From: Trichomonas vaginalis G3
Taxonomy: Eukaryota; Parabasalia; Trichomonadida; Trichomonadidae
Assembly: GCF_026262505.1 (NCBI RefSeq)
Contig: NC_067204.1
Location: forward strand, 16,842,165 to 16,906,164
Length of the DNA stretch: 64,000 nucleotides
Reading direction: 5' to 3'
Shown: in pieces, positions 8,531 through 20,800 of the stretch
How the letters are laid out: every line of letters starts with the position of its first letter
Position numbering within the stretch: the first letter of the stretch is position 1
Program-made: the position numbers and the translations under genes
Notes under the pieces: generated by a model
Databases searched by the model: none
What the model saw: only the letters and a program-made list of their open reading frames with translations
Told to the model about the DNA's origin: nothing

Positions 8531-10237
8531 TTACTCTTTAATCAAATCCAAATACGAGAGTGGAGGAATTTCTCCATTGCTTGATTCCTCTAAGAATTTC
8601 TGATGATTTACGTAGTTTCCATATAAGATATTGAACCTTGCGCCCCATTTCGTTAAGAATTTGAAATCAAATATTTCAATTGCGAATTTGAAGCCGTGGA
8701 AGCATGCTTCGATAAATCCTTTGATACCTTCTTGTATTGTTGGATTATTTACTTTATTATCATGTAGTTTTTTATTGAATCCAGCGAAATCAATCTGTTC
8801 TCCATCGAAATCAACAGAAAATTCAGTGAGTTTTCCGATGATCTTCTCTTGTACTTGGTCACTGTAATAAGTAGACATTCTTTGATACATGTCTTTCACT
8901 TGTTGGTATGAAAATGCAGTATAATCATCCATTAACTCATCTATAGATTCATCATCAAATACGGCAACTTTTTCTGGGATGAAACTCTTCACTTTCATGT
9001 TAAATTTGTTGATTTTCTTATAATCATAAATAGCGTTGATTAAAACATTGTTTTCTTCATATTCATCATTGTATTTAATAAATTCATCATAGTCTTCTGT
9101 GAATTCAATGTGTTTCGGCATCTCTGGATCAAGAATATATTTTGTATCATGATTTTGATAGAGTAAGTTGGCTCCAGTGAGTTCAGCACCATTTAAGTTG
9201 AAATACGATGTCTGCGGATGTCCGAAATCATCAGAAATCTCTTTGAAAACTGTTTCAATTAGTAATTGAGAGCAAGAAGTCATTCCTAAGAATTCAAAGC
9301 ACATGATATTCTTATCCTTGTAATCTTTGATGAAATCAGTAACGATTCTCTTGATGTCAATGGTAAAATCTTTCCATTCTTGAGTTTCCATAAATTCTTT
9401 TGATGAAAATCGAAGAGATGAAGCCGAAATTGTATTGCCATCAAATATCGAATCGAGTTGTGTCGAAAGACCCTTCTGAACTTTCTGTGTTGTCTTAAAA
9501 TAGTTCGCATATTCCATTTTTGAGGCAGTTCCTTCTAAAACTCTTTGAGCTTGGTGTTCTGGATCGAGATCTGGTGATTGGCTGTATAAATGAAGGATAT
9601 AATTAAGAAGAATCGTTGTAAAACGATCTCCGCTGATTGATTCATCGTAAATCTCTTTTTCAGGGGTAATTCCTTCTTCCGTGTATTTGGTAATATAACC
9701 TCGAATGGCTGTTTTGCCAAAATCAAAGCAAATTCCATAAAAAGGATAATTTTTCTGATTTATGAATTTTTCAATGCCATTATACGGAATAGCAATTGAA
9801 GAACGTATAAATTTTGGATGAATATGATTGTATGCGGCACATTCCTGAATAATTGGAATCATTTCATCACGATCTACAATAAAAATATAATCACGTATTA
9901 CTCTGCCTTCGTTATAATGTAGTAATAAGTTTTTAATGAAAGTGCATAATATGTTCTTGGCTGTAAATTGATATTTGTCAAATGTTAAGAGAACATCGTT
10001 GTGATGGCCATTTTTGAGTTGTTTAACAAAATTTCTAACAGTGTTATCCTCAAATGGGCATTGTGTTTTATCTTCGAATATAAAATTACGATCAGTTGGA
10101 TGAATCTGAAAAACTACTTCATGTTCAACAATTTGGGGAGAAGTAATAGTTTGGGAATTGTTCTGTACGAAATATTTTTTAGCATTGCCGCTCCCCAAAC
10201 TAATGATGATAGTAAAATCCGATGTTGCACTCTCCAT
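8531..10237 (-). CDS. Divergent Hsp70/Hsp110-like protein, probably inactive ATPase
   Basis: 568 residues from ATG 10237. The layout follows an Hsp70 nucleotide-binding domain: an N-terminal strand-turn (IIISLGSGNAKKYF, about 10-23), a second phosphate-like segment (ICFDFGKTAIRGYI, about 166) followed by SGDRFTTILLNYIL, and a later segment resembling the adenosine region (FEFLGMTSCSQLLIETVFKEI). A charged helical C-terminus (about 430-568) resembles the lid of Hsp110-type proteins. The glycine-rich phosphate loops of true Hsp70 (DLGTT, DLGGGT) are not preserved, so ATP turnover is doubtful. I infer a divergent co-chaperone or pseudo-chaperone. No signal peptide; likely cytosolic. No initiator near the ATG. 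Actin-fold relatives other than Hsp70 are possible. Confidence 0.65.
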   Translation of the reverse strand: MESATSDFTIIISLGSGNAKKYFVQNNSQTITSPQIVEHEVVFQIHPTDRNFIFEDKTQCPFEDNTVRNFVKQLKNGHHNDVLLTFDKYQFTAKNILCTFIKNLLLHYNEGRVIRDYIFIVDRDEMIPIIQECAAYNHIHPKFIRSSIAIPYNGIEKFINQKNYPFYGICFDFGKTAIRGYITKYTEEGITPEKEIYDESISGDRFTTILLNYILHLYSQSPDLDPEHQAQRVLEGTASKMEYANYFKTTQKVQKGLSTQLDSIFDGNTISASSLRFSSKEFMETQEWKDFTIDIKRIVTDFIKDYKDKNIMCFEFLGMTSCSQLLIETVFKEISDDFGHPQTSYFNLNGAELTGANLLYQNHDTKYILDPEMPKHIEFTEDYDEFIKYNDEYEENNVLINAIYDYKKINKFNMKVKSFIPEKVAVFDDESIDELMDDYTAFSYQQVKDMYQRMSTYYSDQVQEKIIGKLTEFSVDFDGEQIDFAGFNKKLHDNKVNNPTIQEGIKGFIEACFHGFKFAIEIFDFKFLTKWGARFNILYGNYVNHQKFLEESSNGEIPPLSYLDLIKE

Positions 10238-10627
10238 TTCTAATTTTTTGCCAACATATTTTTATTTTTTTAGATTTCGTTCTTTTGTATAATACATAAT
10301 ATCTGGAGATGAATAAATATTCATGGTTGTTTTGGGAAATGTCACGATATGAAAGAATATTTTTCATTAAAATTGATTAAAAATCCAAATGAAGACCACA
10401 ATTTAATAGTTTGTATAAAATTATGTCTATTCACCTTTATTGATTTTCTCTGAAAACTCCAAAAATTTCATAATTTTTAAAATTTAATATTCAAAACCAT
10501 ATTTTTTCATGATAAAAAATCAAAAATGAATTTTTTTTGGAAAATCATGATGATATGATCTTCTTTATTTGCATATGTACTGTATATATTCGCGTTCTTT
10601 GGTCTCAAAATGAATCATTTGAAATAG
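10238..10627. other. Intergenic, nothing recognised
   Basis: AT-rich sequence upstream of the Hsp70-like gene with no gene or repeat that I can support. Confidence 0.4.
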
Positions 10628-10900
10628 ATGTATTCAATTTCTACAACAAAATCAGTTAGTAATAAGGAATTGGTCAATTTATTAGTCAAAAAAGCTTGTG
10701 TTTCATTTAGAGTTCTACTATCGAATGAGAGATATCTGAAGAACTCAACTCTTCCCGATTCATTGAAGATCCTTCATCATTTGTGGACCAATGAACAGCA
10801 GTAACATATTGTTGAGCCAAGCTCTCCGGATTATCGCAATGAAATTGATGGTTCGAAAGAACATGGATATATTCAGACACTTACAATGTTTTGAGCTCAT
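10628..10900 (+). pseudogene. Decayed coding remnant of unknown family
   Basis: A 58-codon open frame (ATG 10628 to TAA 10802-10804) is followed at once, in another frame, by coding-like sequence reading EPSSPDYRNEIDGSKEHGY to about 10897. Both pieces use host-like codons and look like parts of one older host gene interrupted by an indel near 10800. I do not recognise the family. It lies between two minus-strand genes on the opposite strand and has no initiator. It could also be chance. Confidence 0.35.
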
Positions 10901-11089
10901 CATAAAAGTAGAGGGATTAGTTTATCGAATGAGAGCCATGTCGTATCCCAGATTGAAAAACCACTAAATAATATGATCTAATTTTGATAATTAATACTAA
11001 AAAACAATGTTTTAACAGGCAGAATTTTTATTAAATAACAAAACTTTCAGATACATTCCCTTTAAATCTTATTAAAGGGATTTTACACT

Positions 11090-13135
11090 TCAGAAAACGG
11101 AATTTTGCTTACTTTCAAGTCTAAACTTTTCAGTTAATGCATTCAATCTCTTTGAATTAAGGTATTCAAGTCTTAATGACTCAAGTTCGGCCTCAGCTTT
11201 CTCAGCACGTTCTGTTAGCTGTTCGTTTTCTGATATAAGAATTTCGCAATCCGATCTTGACTGAGCTTCTGCTGCAGAGAGTTTAACAAGATTATTTCTG
11301 TAACTCTCTAGGTTCTTCATAAGCTCAGCTATTGCATTATCATATGCCTTAACAAGATTTTGCTTTGTCATCTGTTCATAAGCGTCAGCAGCTTGCTGAT
11401 ATTTTGTAAACTCTTCTTTAAGCTTAGCCAGCTCTTCATCTTTACTTTTGGCAGCTGCTTTGAGTTGGTCAAATTGATTAACTATTTGTTTCAGATAAAC
11501 ATTTTCTTGTTTAACTTTTGCTAATCTGATTTTGAGCTTCATTATCGTTTCAACATAAGATTTCACATCTTCACTCTGAGAAATCTGTGATTGTTCATTT
11601 CTTTGTGGAACGAGCATTATTTCTTTCTTCCTTTCATCGATAATTCTTCTTTCTTCTATTAACGATCTCTTTGTATCTTGAATCTCCATTTGTGATTTTT
11701 GCATTTCGGATGACATTTCAGTAATTGTCTTTCTTGACTGTCCAAGTTCGTTAAGCACTGATTCAAGCTGCATTTTATGGTCTTGTATTTGGATCCTTGC
11801 TTTCTCCATTTCAGATTCTTTCTCGTTTTCGATGTTATGCATCTCTGTGGCCAAGAGATTGATAACTTCTGCATTCTTTCCGAGTTTCTTTTTCTGTTTT
11901 TTGATTGTATCGCACAGCTTTTCAATTGTGGTCTGAAGGTATGTTGCATATTTCTGTGGACTCATGGAATTATCATATCCTAGAGAAACTAAAGCTTCCA
12001 TTACTGGCATGTACTTGGCAACTTCTGAAACAAGAGATGTGTTTTGCGTTCTTAAAGCTTTGATGTTTTCAAGAACTGTGTTTGCAAGTTTGCTGTTTAA
12101 GTTATCAACTGTCAAAGGAGTATCTTCAACAATTATAGATAGTGATGTAAGAAAATCATTGAAAAGAGAGCGTTGAGCGGCCAATTCACTTTTAGCTTGT
12201 TTGATCTTACCTTCAAGCATAATATGATCATCTTCTACATACTTTGCAATCCTTGTAAAGATGCACTGAACTTTGCTTGTTTCCATCAAATGTTCATGTT
12301 CAATAATATTCAATATATCATTTTCAAGTGACTTATCAAGCGAAAGTCCTTGTATAATGGATGCAGTAACTGTTAATTCATTAGGATACTTTTCATAATT
12401 GCTGATTTTGATTTGAGCTTCCATCAATTTAGTCTTCAAGTCTTCATTTTCGTTTTTCAGCTTCAAATTCTCATCTTTGAGAGTTGAAAGTTCTGATTTG
12501 TATTGATTCATCTCATTCGTTTGCTTAGCGAGCACTTCTTGTACTTCGTATAATTGATTTTGTGAACCTTCGAGTTTTTTGAGTAAAACAGAGCATTTTG
12601 TACATGGCTTACGAACAATAACATCCTTTTTGGTAGTAATTACAGCATTCTTTTGAGTTTCAATAGTACGTCTAAGATCATCAATAATTTTATCTTTGAG
12701 TTCGATTTCTTTTTGTGCTGTTGAGAGTTTTGACATAAGTTGTCTAATCTTATCTGCTTCTGATGATAGTTTGACTTTATGTCTAAGATCGTTTTCATTT
12801 ATTGGTTCGTCGTAGCTATCATTAAAACTCTTTTCAATGTTAAGCTTTGAAGCAATCTGCTTGCATTCATCTTCCTTTTGTTTCAATCGATTTTTAAGTT
12901 CTTGAATTTCTTCTCTTCCCTTTTGTGTGTTTTGTTTTAGCTCTTCAATCCCAGAAGAAATTGTAGAGTAATCCTCTACAGAATCGCCTGGCTGTTCCGT
13001 GCTTTCAGAAGAATAACGATCAAAAACATTATTTTCCTCTGGACTTCCGTTGAAAACAATATCAGATGCAGATGATGTATTGATGCTAGCTATTCCGTCA
13101 TCAAATTTAATAAGATCCGTCCTTAAATTGCTCAT
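11090..13135 (-). CDS. Long coiled-coil protein
   Basis: 681 residues from ATG 13135. After a short acidic, Ser-rich head (about 1-60) nearly the whole protein is coiled coil, with heptads rich in E, K, Q and L (for example EELKQNTQKGREEIQELKN, LKLKNENEDLKTKLMEAQI). A break near 245-330 (NELTVTASIIQGLSL and following) separates two rod regions. A CxxC (CTKCSVLL, about 180) lies in the first rod. No motor, nucleotide or membrane motif is present. Likely a structural or centrosome/cytoskeleton-type protein, judged from architecture only. Its start lies about 105 bp from the left A-run of the first Polinton, so the element inserted just upstream of this gene. Confidence 0.85.
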   Translation of the reverse strand: MSNLRTDLIKFDDGIASINTSSASDIVFNGSPEENNVFDRYSSESTEQPGDSVEDYSTISSGIEELKQNTQKGREEIQELKNRLKQKEDECKQIASKLNIEKSFNDSYDEPINENDLRHKVKLSSEADKIRQLMSKLSTAQKEIELKDKIIDDLRRTIETQKNAVITTKKDVIVRKPCTKCSVLLKKLEGSQNQLYEVQEVLAKQTNEMNQYKSELSTLKDENLKLKNENEDLKTKLMEAQIKISNYEKYPNELTVTASIIQGLSLDKSLENDILNIIEHEHLMETSKVQCIFTRIAKYVEDDHIMLEGKIKQAKSELAAQRSLFNDFLTSLSIIVEDTPLTVDNLNSKLANTVLENIKALRTQNTSLVSEVAKYMPVMEALVSLGYDNSMSPQKYATYLQTTIEKLCDTIKKQKKKLGKNAEVINLLATEMHNIENEKESEMEKARIQIQDHKMQLESVLNELGQSRKTITEMSSEMQKSQMEIQDTKRSLIEERRIIDERKKEIMLVPQRNEQSQISQSEDVKSYVETIMKLKIRLAKVKQENVYLKQIVNQFDQLKAAAKSKDEELAKLKEEFTKYQQAADAYEQMTKQNLVKAYDNAIAELMKNLESYRNNLVKLSAAEAQSRSDCEILISENEQLTERAEKAEAELESLRLEYLNSKRLNALTEKFRLESKQNSVF

Positions 13136-13263
13136 GATTTTATCAAATTATTGAAATTTTTAAACGGCAATTTTTTATTCTGAAATAAAATATCCGATTT
13201 CTGGATCATCAGCAACAATGCATCTCTGAATAATTTACTAAAAAAAAAAAAAAAAAAAAAAAA

Positions 13264-13302
13264 GTAGTGGGGCTTCCAGGGGCTGCGCCCCTTCTAGCCC
13301 CT
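13264..13302 (+). repeat. Left terminal inverted repeat with hairpin
   Basis: GTAGTGGGGCTTCCAGG then a hairpin: outer stem GGGGCT (13269-13274) with AGCCCC (13296-13301), inner stem GGGGC (13279-13283) with GCCCC (13287-13291) and loop TGC. It pairs with 35879-35917. Confidence 0.85.
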
Positions 13303-13580
13303 AAGAAATTTTGCCCAAGACCCAAGAGGAGGACGAGCCAGCCGTTGACTTTTTTGTAGAGCACTCAAAATAGTATAACTTTGTCCGGACAAATAAGGGT
13401 CTATCGTCGCTACAGGAAAAGTTACAGGCGTTCCACGGAAGTATACTTTGAGAAGTCTTTTCCCCTTATAGAATGAGATAGGACGGTTATTTTACAAAAC
13501 TGACAACACTTTGACCGAGTAGTTTTTTGTGCTGAACAAAAAGTGTCATATAAACATCTGTCAAAAACCGCTTTTTAACT

Positions 13581-13585
13581 TCACT
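13581..13585 (+). promoter_or_regulatory. Host-type initiator before the first gene of element 1
   Basis: TCACT with +1 at 13583 lies 7 nt before the ATG at 13590. Most other genes of the two Polintons lack this and have T-rich leaders instead. Confidence 0.5.
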
Positions 13586-13589
13586 TAAA

Positions 13590-16500
13590 ATGCCACGTAA
13601 GCTACGTAAGAATATACGTAAGAGGAAGGGAGCATTGAAACATCCAATAGTAAAACTGACACCACAACAACAGTTGCAACAACAAATGATGAATGACTAT
13701 ATTGCAACAATGTCAAGCAACCCTATGCTTTTAAACCGAGTTATTGGTGCACAGAGTGGAGGTTTAAGAGCGGCACTTTTAGCGAAAATGGCAGGCTATG
13801 GTGGAGCTGCAGACGGAACAGCTTATAACCCTCAAAGTCAAATGAATTTGAGTTCACTCAAAAATCAAATAACAGATGTCAAAAAGTCAAACATAGACAT
13901 ACAGAAACAAATAAGTGAAAACGAAAAGAAACTAGAATATGACAGACACACAAAGAAACTCAATGAGTTAAACGTAGAGAAAAAGAAGAAAGAAGAACAA
14001 CTGAAAGAACTAAGTACAGAGGAATATGCGAAAAAAAGGGTTAGAAAAAGCAGCAGAAGTAGCAAAAATGGAACAAGATGTTATAAATTTGAAAAACCAT
14101 ACTACTCAATATAAAGTACTGAAAGATGAAGAAATAAACAAAAAGCCCTGAAGACATATATGGATAGCGATGAGTATAAAAAGAAGTTGAAGCAAATGTA
14201 AAGGCAGAAAAACTTTTACAGTTGCAAAACCAAACCGTACAGTATGAAAACTTAGCACAAGAAAGTAAAAATAACGACGCAGCCATGCAAAAGGCAATGA
14301 AAAGCGCAGAATATATAAAAGCTAATAATGACTGGTTAGATGCCCAAGCCAACGCCAAAGCAGCCCAACTTATAGGGTCAATAAGGACAAAAATACAAGC
14401 GGATGAAGACAGTTCAAATGAAGCTTTAATGAATGCTGACTTTAAGAACGCCTTCGAAGCTCTTCATAGTAAGGTGAAACTAGTGAACGACTTCTCATCT
14501 GGAAAGAAACTGAAGTCTGAAGGTTTCGACAAAGAGTTAAGAGAAGTAGCACAAAATATGACGAAAATAACAGATGCAGCAACGAGACAGGCAGTTCAAA
14601 GTGCCTATGATGCCGTTAGAGCAACTGTTGTGGAAAGTCAAGAAAAAGAGTTACAACAGACCAAAACAGACCTAGTAAATGCTTTCTTAAAAACGAAAAG
14701 TCAGGTAGGACATTATGCTGCAGATGGAACATATGTGCCAGCTGGTGGAACTTATATACCAGCTGGTGGAACTTATATACTAGCTAGTGGAACTTATATA
14801 CCACCAAACCCTCCAAGAGAAGCACCTGCACCAGGACTACCTAAAACATTTACATCGTCACATGGACACAGACACAGGCATGCACCAAAACCAACACAAC
14901 AACCAACACAACAACCAACAGTTCAAAACACTGCACCACAACCAACAGTTCAAAACACTGCACCACAACAACAACCAAAACCAACAGTTCAAAACCCAGC
15001 ACAGCAACAACAACCAACACAACAACCAACAGTTCAAAATCCAGCACAGCAACCAACAGTTCAAAATCCAGCACAGCAACCAACAGTTCAAAACCCTGCA
15101 CAACAACCACCTCCACAAACAGAGCAAGGACATAAAAGAAGTAGAGAAAAAGGAAACCAAGAATTCTTAAAAATGCTTAAGGAAGATTATGGTTACCCAG
15201 ATACTCTTGACTTTAGTGACAGATATAAAGAAGCTATTAGAAAGTTCAAGGAAGGAAATACTGACCCGAACCTATTTAGCTTTATGGTTCAGCACCAAAT
15301 GGGATATATCTCAAACCTGGAAAATACAAGCTCGCTAAGGATATGATTTAATAGCATATCATCCAAATGACATGAATGAATTTACTCCGAGATATTTGGT
15401 GTCAGAGCTAAATGATAATTCAACTCTCTTCATGAAACGCGTAAAAAATAGAGACGGAACGAAAGAAGAAAGGTTTATGAGTCCGGATGACTTAGATAGG
15501 GAACTTTTTAAAAACGGTCTCGGAATATATGAAATGCCAGCAGATGAGGTACAAGAAACTCCACAGGAAGAAGTTCAGATACAACCAGACATGGAAGAAA
15601 TAGTTCAGCAACAACAGCTAGAAGAGCCTGAAGGAAACAAACAAGTCCCTCCTTTGGAAACTAACTTCACAGAACTAGATGAAGATTTGGAACAGCGAAA
15701 AATCTTGACCCTCAACAAGTGTATGCGGGGAATATGGAATCTTTCCAAGAGTCTAAGAAAAATTCGGCTGACATAGTAGAAGAATATCGAAAAATGTTCG
15801 CCGACATACAAAAGACTCAACATCAGATGAAAATATTCAGCATAGAATGGAAGTACTGAAAGAAAGTGTACGCAAATACAACAATCTTTTTTACTTACGC
15901 CATATAACGTTCAATCTTTGGCCTGAACTCGGTGAAAATAAAGGTTAAATTTCAACAAAACATATAGAAATGAAACATTGTTAAAGTTCATTCAGAACCT
16001 AACCAATATGGAAACAAACCTACTTTTGTTTCTGCAGACTATGGAACTACAATGAGATGGGTCATAAAGCTAATCGGATAGGTGGTTCATAAACTTACAA
16101 CCACAATTCCAAGAAGTTGTAGACGCAATGGAAGTGAATGGTGAACAGATATAGCTGGTATTTTCAGCGCGGCTTTAATGCCATTGAAAGATATGAAACA
16201 TGCAGATATTTTGGACCAGTATGAATGAACAGGCTGATGAAATATAACACCTGACGTTCTAGAACATTTATCTCAAAGAACTACACAGAACCATAGAGAT
16301 GGTATATTTGGTGAAGAGTTTAGAAAGAAAGTTAGGGAGATAGAAGGAAGAGCACCTTGTACATGACCTTGCAAACGAAAGTTTACAAAAATGTCATAAA
16401 AACTTACTTTGCAGACAATGAACCGAGAAGGGATGAATATTTAAGAAACTAAATGGACAGTACCAAATGAAATGTTAGTATTGAAAAACATGTTCCTTGA

Positions 16501-16975
16501 CAAAATAAAACCAACTACAGAAATAAATGACGCAAGACTGAAACATTGGGTAAAAGCTTTCCCATTCACAAAAGATATTATTGGTAACATGGAAAGAAAC
16601 CAGAATGGCTACAAAACATATATTTGGAAACGAGCTTATTCCATAATGGACAAGCTCTGTTTGAAGAGCTTGAACCGGAAACTCAGGAAAGAGTCATGCA
16701 AACAATACGCGAAGACTCAAATACAAACTATGACAAAATCTTCTAGGATATAGGTTACCTGAGATGGGCGACCAGAGCCAAAGGCAAAAAGGACATGGGA
16801 AATTTACAACATACTAGCAGTGAACATGAGGCAAAGATGCAACAACTTGAAGCAGAGGGCAAGTTACCAAAAGCGACACCAAAGAAGAAGAGTAGAACAA
16901 AGTGAAAGTAGTGAAGAAAGTAACTTCATCTAGTGAAAGTAGTGGCAATGAAGGAAAAAGAAAGAGTTAAAAACT
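13590..16975 (+). pseudogene. Large Polinton structural protein gene, broken
   Basis: Fossil gene region. It begins with a very basic N-terminus (MPRKLRKNIRKRKGALKH) and runs through coiled-coil segments rich in K, E and Q, a short tandem repeat (four GTYIPAGG-like units near 14.73-14.81 kb), a Pro/Gln region with PTVQNPAQ repeats (about 14.89-15.11 kb), and further helical sequence to a Ser-rich tail near 16.95 kb. I infer a virion structural or core protein specific to trichomonad Polintons; no known fold is recognised. The region is broken with several breaks, some of which may be sequence error. Its position next to the left terminal repeat and its host-type initiator suggest it is the first gene of the element. 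Confidence 0.55.
14887..15112 (+). repeat. PTQQ/PTVQNPAQ-encoding tandem repeats
   Basis: About a dozen short units coding PTQQ or PTVQN(P/T)A(P/Q)Q in tandem. They make a flexible Pro/Gln linker in the structural protein and also create spurious long frames on the opposite strand. Confidence 0.8.
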
Positions 16976-16999
16976 CAGTCAGGAAGAAAGTAAAGCTTG

Positions 17000-17795
17000 G
17001 TCCGAGTGGGTTCTATTATGATATATAAATCCAACTATTCTATATTTTTACCCATAAGATTGGATTTGGTTCCCTTTACGTCTGTAATAGTGAATGGGTC
17101 TTGTGTTGGTGCAATGACTAAGTTATTTTTGCTTGGAGTAAGTTCGATAGAAATTTTTCCTGCCCAGTTTGGCAAGTATCTTAAAAACCTGAAGATGAGG
17201 AAAGATGACAAAGGAACTCTAAGTTTCAGTTTTAACTTTGGTTACTGCTGCTGCAGTTTGTCCAGAAAGGTTAACATAACTCCTGAACGTTAGGGTCAAG
17301 TCTTCTTATTTTCTCAATATTTGCATACTGGTCTGTTTGTTCTCTAGCTTGTGGTTGTACTGAGTTTCTCAAAGCGAACCATTCATAGTTTGCCCATGTT
17401 ACTGTTTGAACTAAGTCAGAGTTAGAATATATCTTATATCCCATGAAAATTCTGGAGCATATTGGTATCCGACATAGAAAATCCATTGCAACCTTTCTTG
17501 TCAGACAACTTGGCAGAAGGTTTTATTTCAATGTCTTGTTCCACGTATAAGAATGAGTTGTCAATAGAAATAATATGAAACCTGTCGCAAGCAATATCTA
17601 CTGTTGTTGAAGAACCTTCTCCAAACTCACCTACGTTTCCATAAGAAACAGCAGTTGTATATTCGTAAGTTCCAGGAACTATTTCTGACCTTCTAATGGC
17701 ATTGTCGCATTCGTTATACCATTCGGAAACATTTCCGTTCATGGCATCCAAAACTGTTGGCGTTATATTCTGAGCGGCGTACATTTCATATGGGT
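17000..17795 (-). pseudogene. Probable double-jelly-roll major capsid gene, partial, runs into gap
   Basis: Fossil, minus strand, cut at its 5' side by the assembly gap. Pieces read FLYVEQDIEIKPSAKLSD and IFMGYKIYSNSD, the latter close to the FVGYKSSNQS segment in the clearer capsid region of element 2, and later a WAGKISIEL-like stretch. These fit the first jelly roll and linker of a Polinton capsid protein, which trimerises to form the shell. Broken; the call rests on short motifs and on being opposite to the structural gene, as capsid genes often are here. Confidence 0.5.
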
Positions 17796-17820
17796 NNNNN
17801 NNNNNNNNNNNNNNNNNNNN
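17796..17820. other. Assembly gap (25 N)
   Basis: Exactly 25 N, a fixed-size placeholder rather than a measured gap. Sequence quality changes sharply to its right. Some long-read gap fillers leave a 25-N block where a fill could not be closed. Confidence 0.99.
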
Positions 17821-20800
17821 AAAAATCAGTATAAATGTGTTTTCTTATTGGAAGCATAATCGACATAATCGCCATAATCAAAAAAATCTATATCATACCT
17901 AATAAAGTAATAAATATTGTCTATAATAGATTATCCATAATTATTTCTTAGAGATATCTTTACCATAATAGGACAACTTCACGAAATTAGGAATCAGTGT
18001 TTCAACTACATAGGAAAAAAGACACCAATCAACCATTGGTAAAACCCAATGATGCCGCTGCTATCTGTAGACCCCCACACACATCCCTGTTTGGACCAAA
18101 GTTCCGGCTCCAACCGAATAACCTCTATCGCAAAATTAGCTTTAATCTTCTACACTATGCAACTCAGATTTTAAATATGGAGCCAAATCGCGATACGACG
18201 AAATGAGTTTGTCTGCCATTTTGAAAATGAGTTTAATTCAATCTTAATTAGATTTTAATCCTTCTAAACCATCAACCACTAACAAACAAAGGACAATCTT
18301 GGAACTTATCTTCAGATATTGTTGTTACAGAAATACTAGTATAGAAAACGAACCCCACGGAAGACCCCCCAACGAATCAAAAACACCGTCATGCAGATAC
18401 AACCAAGAAACGCAAAATTCACTTGCACACCCTGTCATAACTTCTTCAACTGAGTGATAGCTACGATGCATTATTGTTACGAAGCAAAATCTAAAAGAAA
18501 TGACAGAAGATCAAAGGTCTGTATATACTGTATCAGTTACCCTTCGATAACCCTGAACGGCTTTGTGCTATTGATTTTTACCCCCAAAGTAGCAACCTGC
18601 CCATGAACAGACGTCATATAAGCAGACACGCGAAACTGGATTCTAGGACAATCATTCACTCACTATGATGACTACCCCCCTCCCGCAAAGCTGCTGAGAT
18701 GGTATCATGAGGATTACTTAGGAGGAGACTACCTACGGGGGGCAGAAGGCGAAAAAAAAGTCATAAGGGCATAGAAAGTATAGACTTATTCAATACATTC
18801 TCCGCACCTAGACGTTCTACTTTGCTTTACCAAAATCCCCCAAACTCACCAAATTCTTACGTTAAAGAAAAACAAGAGGGAAGAACTAATTCCATTTAGC
18901 CCATAGCATTTTTTAAAAGTATTTTCAATAAATTTTATATTTTTTTATTTTAATTTATTACGAAATTTATCCATAAATAAATCCTTTTTAAATTGACACA
19001 TTGAGGAAATTAAACATAAATAAATAGTTAAAGTTTTAATTTGCCGAGAAGCATCAAATAAAAACTAATTTAAAATTAAGTTTATTTTTGAGTCCATCAT
19101 GCATAAATATTTATTAAAAAAATTCAAGCAAAATAATAACATAAACTTTGAATCAAATAACAATCAAATTCATGCAATTACAGAACTGGGTATCATTTAA
19201 CCACCAGACTAATTCATAAAAGTTAATCTTGTACGAATCTATAACAAAACATCAAGACACTAATACGTGTATTATAGATTAGCATGGTTTATATCTTCCC
19301 TAATTTCAAATTCTATGGAAAATATTCCTATCACCCTGAAATTTCCCTGCAACAAAAAAAAGGATAAAACAATTCCTATGCAAGTAATTGTTCTCGTTTT
19401 CAATGGAAATTGTCGAACAAAAATTGAGAGAGCGTAATAAAAAATTCAAATAATCTACAATATTCAATTTTCTATCAACAAGTTGAATAATCCTTCCATG
19501 AAAAAAGTTTATTCTAAGAGAATAAAACAGGTCGCGACATCAAAAATGATAAACAAAACCACAATCAATAAAAAAAGCATGCATCTCTGCCTAATCACCT
19601 AAACACCAGAATGCGCAGCACGTTATTCATCCCATATCGAATCAAGAAATTAAACCAAGCTTCCCAAACACTTCCTCTCTATACCCGACCAATCTCAGAC
19701 ACACTTCTGCCCGATCTTATACTCAAGAATATTCACAACTTAGCGAATGGTTCGCACTCAAAAGCCCGCATCTTAAATCTTCCTTTTGTAGTTTTATGAG
19801 TATGTGAGTCAACCTTTTACCAATACGTAAAGGAACATTGATCCAAATACTATAACCATACGATCACCCGCATCTCCTATGAAAGAGACTTGCCATCTGA
19901 CCCAATCACTGTGCATGTCGCTTCTTCTATCTTCTCTTACAAAATTAACAACCCCTCTCTCTACCATTCAAGTCGTTTTTTTCATGAAACTTTACCTAGA
20001 ATGCAAACACACCCTCTTATTATGCCTTTAAGCTTGACGGGCACAGATAGCCACCTAGACGTTACACAAAACCCGAGCTGTCAATGTACCTCTGTATTGA
20101 ATCACCCACAATATCTGTGGACGTATAGCCCATCCTGGGAACATATAACACAGACCAGATACAGCATTAACCGGAATCTCTATTTGGCATATGCTCGCTG
20201 CCTCCCTTACTCATTCAAATACTCTCTCCCTAAATCAACCCTAAATCTTGCATTTATTTGATGAACTAAATTTAGAAATAAAGACACCATCTCCACAACA
20301 CACAACTAATACAGAATACTATCATAAACACCACAAACCCCCCAACGCCCCACCAAAACAACGCCCCACCGGAAGCCTTACGCCCCAACTATACTATCCA
20401 ATCACATATGTAACAACATGGCATTGGACCGCAAACCCTATACCTCACCAACCCAGCCTTCATCGATTCTTCTACCAGAATTCTTCATAAGCCTCATCAG
20501 TAATTCTTCTCGAATTCTTGATTCCTGAGTGGCTAACAGTAATTTCCTACAGAGCAAATCACACCCAACTTATCGTCGACCCCACATTACACACAACGAA
20601 GCGGCGCGAAACACCTCCAAACTCTACCAACTATAATCACTCTCAAAAAAATAACTACCTCCCGAAAGAAAAACAAGTCTCAAATCCTGCAGTTTCCTAG
20701 ATTAGTACACGCAATGCCAAATCCCAGCTATAAATAGAATACTTCCCGGCCACTAATTGATCACTTGAAAGTTTCCTGAAGCTATTTCGCGACCACTTTT

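Noticed and set aside
14850-15160. Minus-strand Leu/Val/Cys-rich frames and plus-strand His/Gln-rich frame
   Set aside because: Produced by the PTVQNPAQ-encoding tandem repeats read in other frames.
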